Notes: generated from the sequence alone by a model not told the origin. 64,000 nucleotides of DNA from Phyllobacteriaceae bacterium UBA1940 (GCA_002336975.1 DDFA01000048.1:1-64000), one strand, 5' to 3'; numbered from the stretch's first letter, positions 1 to 9,445 are shown. Numbers and translations are program-made.

Positions 1-229
1 GAGTCAATTCGTCCACACGGCCTAACGCGCCCATTACATCGAATTAATTTGAAGCCGGCCGGGAAGGTCCTAATTTTCCGGTCAAGGCCGGGAAACGCCG
101 GCGGCCGATGGAGCGAGGCCGCGACCCGACGCGACCAGACGGCTTGTCGATGTCCCACGCTCCCGATGTGACACCGGCCGCAAAAACCCCCGAGGGAAAT
201 GGCGCCCCGGACGGCGCCAGGAGAAGACC

Positions 230-1762
230 ATGTCGAACCAGTCTTTGATCACGAGCCGTATGCGCGTCACGGCGCTGGCAGGCGTTGCCCTGTTGGCCGT
301 CTCGCTTGCCGCAGGCGCCGCGCTGACGGCCGGCGCCAACGCCGCCAATGCGCCGCCGGCGGCTCAGGACATGCATTCCTACGCCGACATCGTCGCGGCA
401 GACAAACCCGCCGTCGTCACCATCATCACCAAGATGAAGGCGCAGGATGTGTCAGGCGCCGACCAGCAACAGTTCGGCTCGAATTCGCCCTATGACGATT
501 TCTTCCGTCAGTTCTTCGGCGACCAGAACCCGTTCAGTCATCTGCCGCAGCAGCGCCAGCCCAGCCAGACCGCCATTGCGCTCGGCTCCGGTTTCATCGT
601 CTCGCCGGACGGCCTGATCGTCACCAACAACCATGTCGTCAGCGACGCTACCGAAATCCAGGTCACGCTCGACGACGGCCATCAATACAAGGGCACGCTG
701 GTCGGCCGCGACGACAAGAACGACCTTGCGGTTGTCCACATCGATGCCGGCAAGCCGCTTCCGACCGTCGCCTGGGGCGATTCGGACAAGCTGAGGGCTG
801 GCGACGCGGTGCTCGCCATCGGCAACCCCTTCGGCATCGGCACCACGGTCACGTCCGGCATCGTCTCGGCGCGCGGACGTGACCTGCACAACGGCCCTTA
901 TGACGACTTCATCCAGGTCGATGCGGCCATCAACCACGGCAATTCAGGCGGCCCTCTGGTCGACGCGCAAGGCAAGGTGGTCGGCATCAACACCGCCATC
1001 TATTCGCCCAACGGCGGCAATGTTGGCGTCGGCTTTGCCATTCCCTCTGACCAGGCCCAGGCTGTCGTCGCCAGGCTGGAGACCGGCGCCCGGATCGAGC
1101 ACGGCTATATCGGCGTCGAGATCCAGCCGGTGACGAAGGACGTCGCCGACGCCATCGGCCTCAATGCCGAATCCGGCGCACTGGTCGCAAAGGTCATCGA
1201 CGGCTCGCCTGCCGCGAAGGCCGGGTTGAAGAGCGGCGACGTTGTCACTGGGCTTGGCGGCAAGGCCGTCGCTTCGCCCAAGGATCTGTCGCGGCTGGTC
1301 GCCGACATGGCTCCCGGCGACAAGGCCGGTATCACCGTCTGGCGTCAGGGCAAGCCGCTCGACCTGATCATCGCCGCCGGCAAGGGCGCCGACGAAAATC
1401 AGGCTCCGGTCGACAATGGCGCCGGCAACGGCGCGCAGCCGGGCCTCGCCGCCCAGTCGACCGATGCAAGGCTCGGCATTGGCCTCGCCGGACTGACGCC
1501 GGCGATACGCCGGCATTTCGGCATCGACCAGTCCGTTGAGGGCGTCATCGTCGCGCAGGTCGCTTCCGGCAAGCCCGCCGCCGACAGCGGCATAGAGCGC
1601 GGCGACATCATTGTCTCCATCAACCAGCAGCCGGTCACCAGCGCCGGGGATGCGATGAAGGAACTGAAGGCGGCCGAGAAGGCAGGCCGCAAGTCGGTGC
1701 TGCTTCAGGTCGAGCGCGGCGACGGCGAAATGTTCGTCGGCGTCCCCTTCGGCAATGCCTGA
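230..1762 (+). CDS. degP: DegP/HtrA-type periplasmic serine endoprotease
   Basis: Periplasmic trypsin-like protease/chaperone that removes misfolded envelope proteins. The 510-residue protein has an N-terminal signal segment (hydrophobic residues about 14-38), then the protease domain with the triad His135 (TNNHVV), Asp165 (KNDLAVV) and Ser239 (GNSGGP), then two PDZ domains (about 290-380 and 410-500). Length and order fit DegP/DegQ of rhizobia. An AGGAGA ribosome site lies 6 nt before the ATG, and a 7-bp inverted repeat (200-219, TGGCGCC/GGCGCCA) sits directly upstream of it, which could fold over the leader. It precedes the mprF-acvB pair on the same strand with a 173-nt gap, so it is probably a separate unit. 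The family is certain; DegP versus DegQ is not. Confidence 0.95.
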   Translation: MSNQSLITSRMRVTALAGVALLAVSLAAGAALTAGANAANAPPAAQDMHSYADIVAADKPAVVTIITKMKAQDVSGADQQQFGSNSPYDDFFRQFFGDQNPFSHLPQQRQPSQTAIALGSGFIVSPDGLIVTNNHVVSDATEIQVTLDDGHQYKGTLVGRDDKNDLAVVHIDAGKPLPTVAWGDSDKLRAGDAVLAIGNPFGIGTTVTSGIVSARGRDLHNGPYDDFIQVDAAINHGNSGGPLVDAQGKVVGINTAIYSPNGGNVGVGFAIPSDQAQAVVARLETGARIEHGYIGVEIQPVTKDVADAIGLNAESGALVAKVIDGSPAAKAGLKSGDVVTGLGGKAVASPKDLSRLVADMAPGDKAGITVWRQGKPLDLIIAAGKGADENQAPVDNGAGNGAQPGLAAQSTDARLGIGLAGLTPAIRRHFGIDQSVEGVIVAQVASGKPAADSGIERGDIIVSINQQPVTSAGDAMKELKAAEKAGRKSVLLQVERGDGEMFVGVPFGNA

Positions 1763-1786
1763 CGCATCTCCCGCCTTTCGCGGAGA

Positions 1787-1816
1787 CGTGCCCGTGGCCT
1801 ATGCGCCGCGGGCACG
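1787..1816 (+). terminator. Possible terminator hairpin after degP
   Basis: An 8-bp perfect stem (CGTGCCCG at 1787-1794, CGGGCACG at 1809-1816) with a 14-nt loop lies 25 nt after the degP stop. There is no clear T run after it, so it is a weak candidate for an intrinsic terminator or a 3'-end stabilising hairpin. Confidence 0.35.
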
Positions 1817-1935
1817 GCCCATTTCGACCGCCAGCCGGAAATCAGGACCGGACGGCGAGGAACAAACCGTCTTCGCCCGTCTTTATGTCGTCTGAGGCTT
1901 CCCGTGTTTCAGAATAAGCGCCTGCCGGGGACGGC

Positions 1936-4554
1936 ATGAATAGTTCTCGCACCTCGATCGGAGACGGCCATGTCGGCGAGGGCGTTGCGCTGTTTGTGCA
2001 GCGTGTCGTCGAGCCCCGCGTGCTCGGTCCAATCGTTGGCGCGGCGGCGGTCGCCATCGCTCTCTTCCTCGTTCACGAGATCGGCGGCAAAGTGCGCCTG
2101 GACGAGATCTTGGCGGCCCTTGCCGCCACGTCGTTCGAAACGGTAGCGCCGGCGCTTGCCTTCACCTTCGTCAGCTTCGTCGCCATGGCCTGTTACGACG
2201 TGATGGCCGTGCGCCGCGTCGCGCCGGCCAAGGTGCCGGCACGCCTCGCTCTGCTCGCGGGCTTCGTCGGCTACGGTTTCTCCAACGCCATCGGCTTCCA
2301 CGTCTTCGTCGGCGGTCCGGTCCGCTACCGCATCTACCAGTCGGCGGGTGCGGACGCCGCCGACGTCGGCCGGATTGTCGGTATTTCGGTGCTTACCTTC
2401 TGGGGCGGGCTGCTGGCCATCGTCGGACTGGCCCTGCTGTTTGATCCGGCCGGTCTGCCGGCGCTTGCCCTGTTGACGCCGGCGGACGGCCGAATCCTTG
2501 GCTTGGTTATTGTCGCCGGCCTCGCCGCCGTCATCTTCTGGCTGTCGCGCGGCAATCGCCAAATTTCCATTTTCGGCTGGGACTTCCTCTTCCCCTCGGC
2601 GGGCAGCGCGCTGGCCCAGATCGTCATCGGCGCCATCGACATCGGCGCGGCGGCCGCCACCCTCTATGTGCTGCTGCCCGCCGACATCACGACAGGCTAT
2701 GCCGCCTTCCTGGTGCTGTTTGTCGCTGCCGTCATCGCCAGCCTGGTCAGCCACGCGCCCGGCGGTCTCGGCGTGCTTGAGGTGACGATCCTGCTCGGTC
2801 TTGGCGTAGGCATGCGTCCCGACGTGGTGGCCGCGCTGGTCGTGTTCAGGCTCGTCTATTACATGCTGCCGCTGTTTCTGGCGGCGCTGGCGTTGCTCGC
2901 ATTCGAGGTCTACCGTGTCCGTGCCGCTGTTTCGACGGTTGCCGGGCGCACACTCGCCGTCACCCGGCATGTCGTGCCGCCGATCACGGCCACGCTCACC
3001 TTTGCCGGCGGCATGGTCCTGCTGCTTTCCGGCAATACGCCCGCCATCGTCGATCGCACCGACTGGTTGAGCGACGTCCTGCCGCTGCCTTTCGCCGAAG
3101 CTTCCCATCTGCTCGCCTCGATCACCGGCCTGCTCCTGATCATCATCGCGCGGGGCCTTTACCGACGTATCGCCTTCGCCCGCATCATCGCGATAGCGCT
3201 TTTGCTGTCGGGCGCCGCCTTCTCGCTGCTGAAGGGCCTCGACTGGGAGGAAGCCGTGGTCCTGCTCGTCGTCGCGATGGTGCTGTTCGTCTACCGCCGG
3301 GCGTTCTACAGGCGTGGCGACTGGCGTTCCTTCCGCCCCGACCTGACATGGATCGGCCTCATCGCCATCGTCGTCGTCGCTGCCACGCTGGTTGGCCTGC
3401 TGGCCTACCGGCATGTCGACTACCAGTCGGATCTATGGTGGCAATTCGCCTGGGACGGCGATGCGCCACGCTTCCTGCGCGCCACGCTGGCGCTTGCCAT
3501 CGTGGCCGCGGCGATCGCCGCCGACGCCATCATCAACCGGCCGGGGCAGACGAAACCGGCCGGGCGCGTGCCAGTGCCCGATGCGGTCTGCCGCATCCTC
3601 GAAACGTCATCCTGCACGCAATCCTGTCTGGCGCTTCTCGGCGACAAGGAGTTCATGGTGTCGCCCTGCGAGAAGGCCTTTCTCATGTACGGCGTTTCGG
3701 GCCACAGCTGGATCGCGATGGGAGATCCCGTCGGAAAGCCTGAGGCGGCGAGGGGGCTGCTCTGGCGTTTCGTCGAAGCGGCCGACGGGGCCGGCGCCCG
3801 GGCCGTGTTCTATGCCGTCAGGCCGGAGTTCCTGCCGTCTTATCTCGACATGAACCTGGCGATCCTGAAGATCGGCGAGGTGGCGCACGTCGAACTGCCG
3901 GGTTTCAGTCTGGAGGGCGCCGCGCGGCAGCCGCTGCGTTACGCCATCGGCAAGGCGACCCGCGAGGGACTGGCTTTTTCGGTCATTCCCAAAGCTGAGT
4001 TAGGCCCCGCGCTGCCGCAACTTCGCGCCGTGTCCGACAGTTGGCTGAAGAGCAAGAGCGGTCATGAGAAGGGGTTTTCGCTCGGCTATTTCGACGACGC
4101 CTACATGAGCGAGTTCGACTGTGCCGCGCTGAGCCGGAACGGCGAGATCGTCGCTTTCGCCAATCTGTGGCGCAGCGGCGACAACGACGAATTGTCAGTC
4201 GACCTGATGCGCTATAGGCCGGGCGTCTCGAAAGTGCTGATGGAGGCGCTGTTCGCGCATCTGCTGCTCTACGGCAAAGCCGAAGGCTATCGCTGGTTCA
4301 ATCTTGGCGCGGCGCCGCTTGCCGGGCTTGCCGAACATCCGCTCGCCTCGACCTGGAACCGTGTCGGCACATTCATCTACCGGCGCGGCGACGAGTTCTA
4401 CAATTTCGAGGGCTTGCGCGCCTTCAAGCAGAAGTTCGATCCCGTCTGGACACCGCAATACATCGCATGCCCCGGCGGCCTCGCGATGGCGCAGGTGCTG
4501 CTCGACGTCACGACCCTCATTTCCGGCAGCCCCATGGGGATATTCAAGCGATGA
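1936..4554 (+). CDS. mprF: MprF/LpiA: lysyl-phosphatidylglycerol synthase and flippase
   Basis: Inner-membrane enzyme that moves lysine from lysyl-tRNA to phosphatidylglycerol and flips the cationic lipid, lowering the negative surface charge and raising resistance to cationic peptides and acid. The 872-residue protein has about 14 hydrophobic segments over residues 20-530 (flippase part) and a soluble C-terminal DUF2156 acyltransferase-like domain (about 545-865, with HSWIAMGDPVG and WFNLGAAPLAGL). Size and two-part structure match full-length MprF; rhizobia call it LpiA (low-pH inducible). The stop overlaps the acvB start as ATGA, so the two are translationally coupled. Nothing looks truncated. 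Confidence 0.95.
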   Translation: MNSSRTSIGDGHVGEGVALFVQRVVEPRVLGPIVGAAAVAIALFLVHEIGGKVRLDEILAALAATSFETVAPALAFTFVSFVAMACYDVMAVRRVAPAKVPARLALLAGFVGYGFSNAIGFHVFVGGPVRYRIYQSAGADAADVGRIVGISVLTFWGGLLAIVGLALLFDPAGLPALALLTPADGRILGLVIVAGLAAVIFWLSRGNRQISIFGWDFLFPSAGSALAQIVIGAIDIGAAAATLYVLLPADITTGYAAFLVLFVAAVIASLVSHAPGGLGVLEVTILLGLGVGMRPDVVAALVVFRLVYYMLPLFLAALALLAFEVYRVRAAVSTVAGRTLAVTRHVVPPITATLTFAGGMVLLLSGNTPAIVDRTDWLSDVLPLPFAEASHLLASITGLLLIIIARGLYRRIAFARIIAIALLLSGAAFSLLKGLDWEEAVVLLVVAMVLFVYRRAFYRRGDWRSFRPDLTWIGLIAIVVVAATLVGLLAYRHVDYQSDLWWQFAWDGDAPRFLRATLALAIVAAAIAADAIINRPGQTKPAGRVPVPDAVCRILETSSCTQSCLALLGDKEFMVSPCEKAFLMYGVSGHSWIAMGDPVGKPEAARGLLWRFVEAADGAGARAVFYAVRPEFLPSYLDMNLAILKIGEVAHVELPGFSLEGAARQPLRYAIGKATREGLAFSVIPKAELGPALPQLRAVSDSWLKSKSGHEKGFSLGYFDDAYMSEFDCAALSRNGEIVAFANLWRSGDNDELSVDLMRYRPGVSKVLMEALFAHLLLYGKAEGYRWFNLGAAPLAGLAEHPLASTWNRVGTFIYRRGDEFYNFEGLRAFKQKFDPVWTPQYIACPGGLAMAQVLLDVTTLISGSPMGIFKR

Positions 4555-5876
4555 AACACCTTGCTCTCATTCCTGCGCTCCTCATTGCCGCAGGCTCGGC
4601 CTGCGCACAGCCGGCGGTCCCCGCCGCCGCCACGGTCAGAGCCGGGCGTCTGGAGAATGTCCGGCTGTTGCCGCCGGAAGGCGACCCGAAGGCGATGGTC
4701 GTGCACTTCTCCGACCGCGGCGGCTGGACGACCGGAGACGACGCCGTCGCCGCCGCGTTGCGTAAGAACGGCGACGTGGTGCTCGGCGTCGATCTTTCCG
4801 CCTATGCGCAGGCGCTCGACAAGGCGGACGGCGAGTGCCTCTATGTCGTCGGCGAGATCACTGATCTTGCCCAGACGGCGCAGCGTCAGCTCGACATCCA
4901 GACCTATCTTCCGCCGATCATGACCGGGCGCGGCGAGGGAGCGACCTTCGCCTATGCGGCGCTGGCAGATGCGCCTGCCAATACGCTGGGCGGCGCCGTC
5001 GCTTCCGGCTTCGCCAACCGGCTGACGCTGCGGCTCCCCTTCTGCCCAGGCTCGAAAGCCACCGCGCTGCCGAACGGCAAGGGCTACGCATACGGCTTCG
5101 ACGTGGCGCTGCCGGAGCCGGCTTCCCTTTTCGTCGACGAGGCTTCGCTGGGCGCAGTGCGCGCTCAGGCTTCCGCCCAAGACGCAATCACTGTGGACGC
5201 GGTGGACGCGGGCGATCCGGCCCGCCAGATCGCCACCGCGGTCTCCTCGCTCGCCGACGCGATCGAACCTTTCGGCAAGTTGCCCGCGGTGGACCTGCCG
5301 TCCGCCGACGGCAAGCCCAAGGCCGTCGCGGTCCTCATTTCCGGCGACGGCGGCTGGCGCGACCTCGACAAGACGATCGGCGAATGGCTGTCCACGCATG
5401 GCGTCCATGTCGTCGGGCTCGACGCGCTGCATTATTTCTGGTCGAAGCGCACCCCGCAGGAATTGGCGACCGACGTGTCCGCGCTCGTCAGGGACGCCGA
5501 CCCGACGGGGGAACTGCCGGTGATGCTGATCGGCTATTCTTTCGGAGCCGACACCATGCCTTTCGCCTTTCCGCTGCTGTCGAAGCCGCTGCAGGATCGC
5601 ACAAAGGTCATCGCCCTGATGGCTCCCGGGCAGACCACCTCGTTTCAGGTGACGATCTCAGGCTGGCTCGGTATCGACGACAGCGGTTACGACATCGCGC
5701 CGGCCATCGCCAGATTGCCGGCGGACCGGGTCATATGCGTTTACGGCAAAGAGGAGGAGGACAGCGCCTGCCGAGACCCGGCATTACCGCGGGTGACACG
5801 CGTCGAAACCGAAGGCGGCCATCATTTCGACGGCAATTACGAGGCGATCGCCCGCAGGTTCATCCAGCGATTGTAG
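4551..5876 (+). CDS. acvB: AcvB/VirJ-family lysyl-phosphatidylglycerol hydrolase
   Basis: Periplasmic serine hydrolase of the AcvB/VirJ/AtvA family. In Agrobacterium AcvB hydrolyses lysyl-phosphatidylglycerol, balancing the product of LpiA/MprF, and is needed for virulence and acid tolerance. The 441-residue protein starts with a signal peptide (hydrophobic residues 3-16, cut near AGSACA-Q). The N-terminal half is a divergent VirJ-like domain and the C-terminal half carries the nucleophile elbow GYSFGAD and a late His (GGHHFDG). The start is set by the 4-nt ATGA overlap with mprF. The length fits AcvB (about 450) rather than the shorter VirJ (about 230). Confidence 0.93.
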   Translation: MKHLALIPALLIAAGSACAQPAVPAAATVRAGRLENVRLLPPEGDPKAMVVHFSDRGGWTTGDDAVAAALRKNGDVVLGVDLSAYAQALDKADGECLYVVGEITDLAQTAQRQLDIQTYLPPIMTGRGEGATFAYAALADAPANTLGGAVASGFANRLTLRLPFCPGSKATALPNGKGYAYGFDVALPEPASLFVDEASLGAVRAQASAQDAITVDAVDAGDPARQIATAVSSLADAIEPFGKLPAVDLPSADGKPKAVAVLISGDGGWRDLDKTIGEWLSTHGVHVVGLDALHYFWSKRTPQELATDVSALVRDADPTGELPVMLIGYSFGADTMPFAFPLLSKPLQDRTKVIALMAPGQTTSFQVTISGWLGIDDSGYDIAPAIARLPADRVICVYGKEEEDSACRDPALPRVTRVETEGGHHFDGNYEAIARRFIQRL

Positions 5877-5900
5877 GCCGAAGGCAGGTCGATCATCGCG

Positions 5901-6044
5901 ATGTCGCCTTTCGCCGCCTACCCGATTCGCCATTATTCCTATACCGGTTCCTTGGGCCCGACTATGTTCACGGTGTTCGACATCATCATCTGGCTGGTCC
6001 GGCTTGTGTATCGGACGGTTCTCAGAACCGTTCACGCAACCTGA
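5901..6044 (+). CDS. Candidate 47-residue membrane microprotein
   Basis: Short open frame between acvB and the DUF1003 gene. It encodes 47 residues with one hydrophobic stretch (FTVFDIIIWLVRLVYRTV, about residues 23-40) and a basic C-terminus. The ribosome site is weak (AGG about 10 nt upstream). Its 3' end overlaps a 17-bp palindrome at 6015-6031 (ACGGTTCT-C-AGAACCGT). I do not recognise a family; it may be a chance frame in a 224-nt gap. Confidence 0.3.
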   Translation: MSPFAAYPIRHYSYTGSLGPTMFTVFDIIIWLVRLVYRTVLRTVHAT

Positions 6045-6100
6045 CAGCGAAAGTCGGCGCGCAATCGCAGGGCGCTGCATGGCAATCGATCGGGAGCCGC

Positions 6101-7012
6101 ATGATGCCAATCAGCCCGAGAGTAAGTGTTCCGGAACCGGGAAACGACGAACATGACACCGGTGGCGAGTATCTTGAAGCCTCCACTGTGCCGATCGACA
6201 AGGATCAGTGGCTTTCGAAAGAACAGCTGGAAGCGCCCGACGTGCCGGATTCGGATCCGGCGGCGCCGGGAAAGACCAAGCGCAAACCTTCGGCGATCAG
6301 CGGCAAAAAGTTCCGCAAGCGCGATCTGGTTCGTGTCGACGACTTGCGCCCCAGCCTTGCGAACCGCATTCGATCCGACCATCCTGATTTGCCGCAGGGC
6401 GCCCGGATCAGCCGGGCAGAACTCGGCCGCTACCGCATGCGTTACCTGGAGGAATTGCTGCAGCAGGAGCATGGCGAATTTTCCGAACTCGACAAGCAAG
6501 TGGTCGAAAGCATCGCCAGACAGGACACGATTTCGGCGAACAGTGAGGACGAATTCGAGGAAAAACGCACGTTTGGCGAACGGGTATCGGACAGTCTTGC
6601 TGGCTTTGGCGGCAGTTGGTGGTTCCTGATTTCCTTCGCGGTGGTCCTCATTCTCTGGATCGGGCTAAATCTCGTGATCGGCGCCGTTCGCGCCTTCGAT
6701 CCATATCCGTTTATCCTCTTGAACCTGCTGCTTTCCTGTATCGCCGCCATCCAGGCGCCGGTGATCATGATGAGCCAGAGGAGGCAGGAGGCGAAGGACA
6801 GGATGCGATCCCTCAACGACTACCGCGTAAACCTCAAGGCGGAACTGGAAGTTCGCCATCTCCACGAGAAGCTCGACTATCTCATCTCGCGCCAGTGGCA
6901 AAGGCTGGCCGAGATGCAGCAGATGCAACTCGACATGATGCAGGAGATGACCAGCGCGAAAGAACATCCCGCAAGACAAAGGGCGCGCACGAAAACTTCG
7001 AATCGAGAGTAG
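6101..7012 (+). CDS. DUF1003 family membrane protein
   Basis: 303-residue protein of unknown biochemical role. The first 150 residues are hydrophilic and charged. Two membrane helices follow (about 172-195 and 205-225, around WWFLISFAVVLILWIGLN and PFILLNLLLSCIAAIQAPVI), and then a charged coiled-coil tail rich in Met and Gln (about 225-290). The helices followed by MMSQRRQEAKDR are the DUF1003 signature. The start is the ATG with GGGAG 6 nt upstream; an ATG directly after it is equally possible. DUF1003 proteins have been linked to divalent cation traffic, but nothing here tests that. It ends 5 nt before the metallophosphoesterase. Confidence 0.88.
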   Translation: MMPISPRVSVPEPGNDEHDTGGEYLEASTVPIDKDQWLSKEQLEAPDVPDSDPAAPGKTKRKPSAISGKKFRKRDLVRVDDLRPSLANRIRSDHPDLPQGARISRAELGRYRMRYLEELLQQEHGEFSELDKQVVESIARQDTISANSEDEFEEKRTFGERVSDSLAGFGGSWWFLISFAVVLILWIGLNLVIGAVRAFDPYPFILLNLLLSCIAAIQAPVIMMSQRRQEAKDRMRSLNDYRVNLKAELEVRHLHEKLDYLISRQWQRLAEMQQMQLDMMQEMTSAKEHPARQRARTKTSNRE

Positions 7013-7017
7013 TGACA

Positions 7018-8112
7018 ATGGGCCGTCATGACGCGCGAGCAATTTCGAGACGGGCCTTTTTGCTGGGATGTGGCGCGTCGCTGGCGCTTCCCCCGCTGGC
7101 CAGGAGCAATGACAGCGCCGTAACGTTCCTCTTTGTCAGCGATATCCATGCCTGCCGCATGGCGGCGGGTCTGGCGCCCAACTGCCTGCAAGAGGGCAAG
7201 ACTGACGCCAATCTGCTCAGGCATGTCAACGCGCTCAATAGTTTGACCGGCAAGTCGTGGCCACGCTCGATCAGGAATGCGCCAACTGATCTGCCGAGCG
7301 CCGGACAGCGCATCGCTACGCCGCGCGGCATTGTCGTTGGCGGGGACATGACCGACGATGGCGGCGGCCAAACAGCCGAGCCGGCGGAGGGTTCTCAGAT
7401 ACTCCAGTTCAGCCACCGGTATCGGCAAGGGGCGGGACCGGACACGGTCCACTACCCGGTATATGCCGGATTGGGCAACCACGACCTCGACCAGGATGGA
7501 CGCCCACCCGACATCGACTGGTACCGGGACGAGCTACGCGACTACGTCCGTCTTGCGCATGAACCGAGCGCATTCTTCAGGGCGGCGGCGCCGGCGAAGA
7601 ATTTCGATCCGTTGAGCGAGAGCTATTCATGGGACTGGGGACCGCTACATCTCATCCAACTGCATCGTTTTGGCGGCGATACGCGCAAGGGGGCGATTAG
7701 CGCCCTGCCGTGGTTGAAGAAGGATCTGGACACGGCTGGGAACATGCCGGTCGTCCTCTTTCAGCACTATGGCTGGGATTCGTTCTCGACCGAGCGCTGG
7801 GACCCCGGCAAGTCGACGTTCGACGACGTCGGCGCCGGCGAAACGCACTGGTGGTCGTCCGAGGAACAAAAGGCGCTGCTCGATACGATCGCCAACGCCA
7901 ATGTGATCGGCATCTTCCACGGCCACCAGCACGAAACGCCGATGATCTACCGCCACGGCTTGCTCGATCTGTTCAAGCCGAAAGCTGCCTATATGGGAGG
8001 CTTTGCGCTCGCGCGGTTCGGAAGCGGCTCCTTTGAAGTCGTTCTCGGTGAAGCCGTTGACGATCGCGGCGGCGTTCTTTTCACCGATGCATTCTCCAAA
8101 GCCGTGGCATAG
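7018..8112 (+). CDS. Tat-exported metallophosphoesterase
   Basis: 364-residue predicted periplasmic calcineurin-like phosphoesterase. Residues 10-30 form a twin-arginine signal (SRRAFLLG, hydrophobic core, then LARS). The metal-site motifs appear in order: FVSDIHA, GGDMTDDGG, GNHDLD, and HGHQHE near the C-terminus. The substrate cannot be read from sequence; relatives act on phosphodiesters or phosphomonoesters. It starts 5 nt after the DUF1003 stop, so the two are probably co-transcribed. It converges with two minus-strand genes for exported proteins. Confidence 0.85.
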   Translation: MGRHDARAISRRAFLLGCGASLALPPLARSNDSAVTFLFVSDIHACRMAAGLAPNCLQEGKTDANLLRHVNALNSLTGKSWPRSIRNAPTDLPSAGQRIATPRGIVVGGDMTDDGGGQTAEPAEGSQILQFSHRYRQGAGPDTVHYPVYAGLGNHDLDQDGRPPDIDWYRDELRDYVRLAHEPSAFFRAAAPAKNFDPLSESYSWDWGPLHLIQLHRFGGDTRKGAISALPWLKKDLDTAGNMPVVLFQHYGWDSFSTERWDPGKSTFDDVGAGETHWWSSEEQKALLDTIANANVIGIFHGHQHETPMIYRHGLLDLFKPKAAYMGGFALARFGSGSFEVVLGEAVDDRGGVLFTDAFSKAVA

Positions 8113-8222
8113 AGCAACCATTGCCGTCGCAAATGGTTGCCGCGTCCCGGATCAGACCCACGAGGTCGGCTCAACAAACCCAGCCGCAAGCCCGCCCGGC
8201 TTGCGTCGGGCGGTTCTGCGTT

Positions 8223-8744
8223 TCAGCCGATGGGACCACAACCGGGATTGCGCGGACCACACTTCCCGGACGAGTGTTTCGCCATTGGGGATACGTAGTT
8301 CCCTGTTGCATATGGCTGGATCGCAGTCACGGCCGGCGGCCTGGCCGGTCTGGCGACCTTGACCGTGTTGCGATGCGGCATCTGATTGGATGAACCAATC
8401 TGTCTCGTGCCTTGATCCTTGTGGGATAAGGTCGCCGCTGTCGGCTTCGGTTCCTTGATCGGCGCGGATCGCACTTTGCGCTCCACAGTCGGAACAGGTG
8501 GATACGTGACCGCCGGTTTCGATCCGGTTGCAACCGGCTGCGCAGACTTTGGCGTCAAGGCCATTTGCTTGACCGCGTCGCCCTTTGCGCGGTTGAGGCG
8601 CGCCTCGACAGCGCCGCCTTTGCGAGGCGGCGCAACGCTTGCTGTCTTCAGCGATGCAAGGGTCGACTTTGGCAGGCGGGAAAGCGCCGGTCCGGCATCG
8701 ACGGTGACGATAGTGATGCCCAGGCGCGCCTTGCGGCCGCCCAT
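8223..8744 (-). CDS. Hypothetical basic, Pro/Ala-rich protein
   Basis: 173-residue frame beginning directly after the stop of the DUF6600 gene. The product is rich in Ala, Pro, Lys and Arg and of low complexity, with no signal or membrane segment and a Cys/Gly-containing end (GKCGPRNPGCGPIG). I do not recognise it. An overlapping frame starts at 8748 with an ATGA junction, but its Arg/Cys/His-heavy composition looks like an out-of-frame reading. Translational coupling is the main support. Confidence 0.45.
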   Translation of the reverse strand: MGGRKARLGITIVTVDAGPALSRLPKSTLASLKTASVAPPRKGGAVEARLNRAKGDAVKQMALTPKSAQPVATGSKPAVTYPPVPTVERKVRSAPIKEPKPTAATLSHKDQGTRQIGSSNQMPHRNTVKVARPARPPAVTAIQPYATGNYVSPMAKHSSGKCGPRNPGCGPIG

Positions 8745-9119
8745 TCATCGCCGGGGACCCAGGACCCAGCCGAGGTCGTCGTCATAGGCCCATTGACCGT
8801 AGTGGAACACGATCGCTCCGAACGGTTCGCCGGACTGCCAGTACCAGCCATCGTCGGTCCATATCCACGCGCCGTCCGTGTAGGGCCGCCAGTTGATGCC
8901 AACGGATGGCGCCCAGACCTCGCCAAACCGCACTGATTTGCGCCAGTTGCCGTAGTTCGAAAGCCGATCGTGCGTGACGACCGAGATCGCCGCCGCGCTG
9001 GCGCTCTGGTAATGAGGAAGGATCAGGGCGCTCCCTGTCGTTGCGCCGATAGCCAAGGTGGTTGCCAGGGCCGCGATACGTCCGCTTTTGCAGATCGACC
9101 ACATGAACGACGCGAACAT
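8745..9119 (-). CDS. DUF6600-like exported protein
   Basis: 124-residue secreted protein. A signal peptide (about residues 12-42, ending SASAA) is followed by a short Trp/Tyr/Gly-rich domain (WRPYTDGAWIWTDDGW, then FHYGQWAYDDDLGW), the hallmark of the DUF6600 family, which resembles small beta-sheet envelope domains. The start is chosen because an AGGAGG ribosome site lies 6-7 nt upstream; a longer frame from 9176 lacks one. Family function is unknown. Its TGA abuts the next minus-strand frame. Confidence 0.75.
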   Translation of the reverse strand: MFASFMWSICKSGRIAALATTLAIGATTGSALILPHYQSASAAAISVVTHDRLSNYGNWRKSVRFGEVWAPSVGINWRPYTDGAWIWTDDGWYWQSGEPFGAIVFHYGQWAYDDDLGWVLGPRR

Positions 9120-9445
9120 GATAGCCTCCTGTACATTGCGCCTGTCCGTCGCGGGCAAGGACGGAAGGATGGTCACACAGTCATGCCCGCGTCGCGATAA
9201 ACGCGCGAGACCGGGTGAGGATCACAGTCGAAACATCACAAGATCGCGACCGGTTCGGTCATCCAATCCGCGCCGGCCGGGGCGGTCACGGGCAGGCTTC
9301 TGACTTGCCGGTTTCAGGACCTGCCCGCACAATTGGGATTGTCGGATATTTTTGTGCGCGAGGCCTGTTTTCGTCACGGGTTGACTGACCTTTCACCCAA
9401 GGCCCGCAGGATGCAAACCGGGTCTTGGCCTCTAGCCATGATAGT
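9120..9445. other. Intergenic region, no gene seen
   Basis: 326 nt between the DUF6600 gene and the end of the LysR gene. It holds the ribosome site and presumably the promoter of the DUF6600 gene near 9121-9180. I see no other convincing coding frame, hairpin or repeat. Confidence 0.5.
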
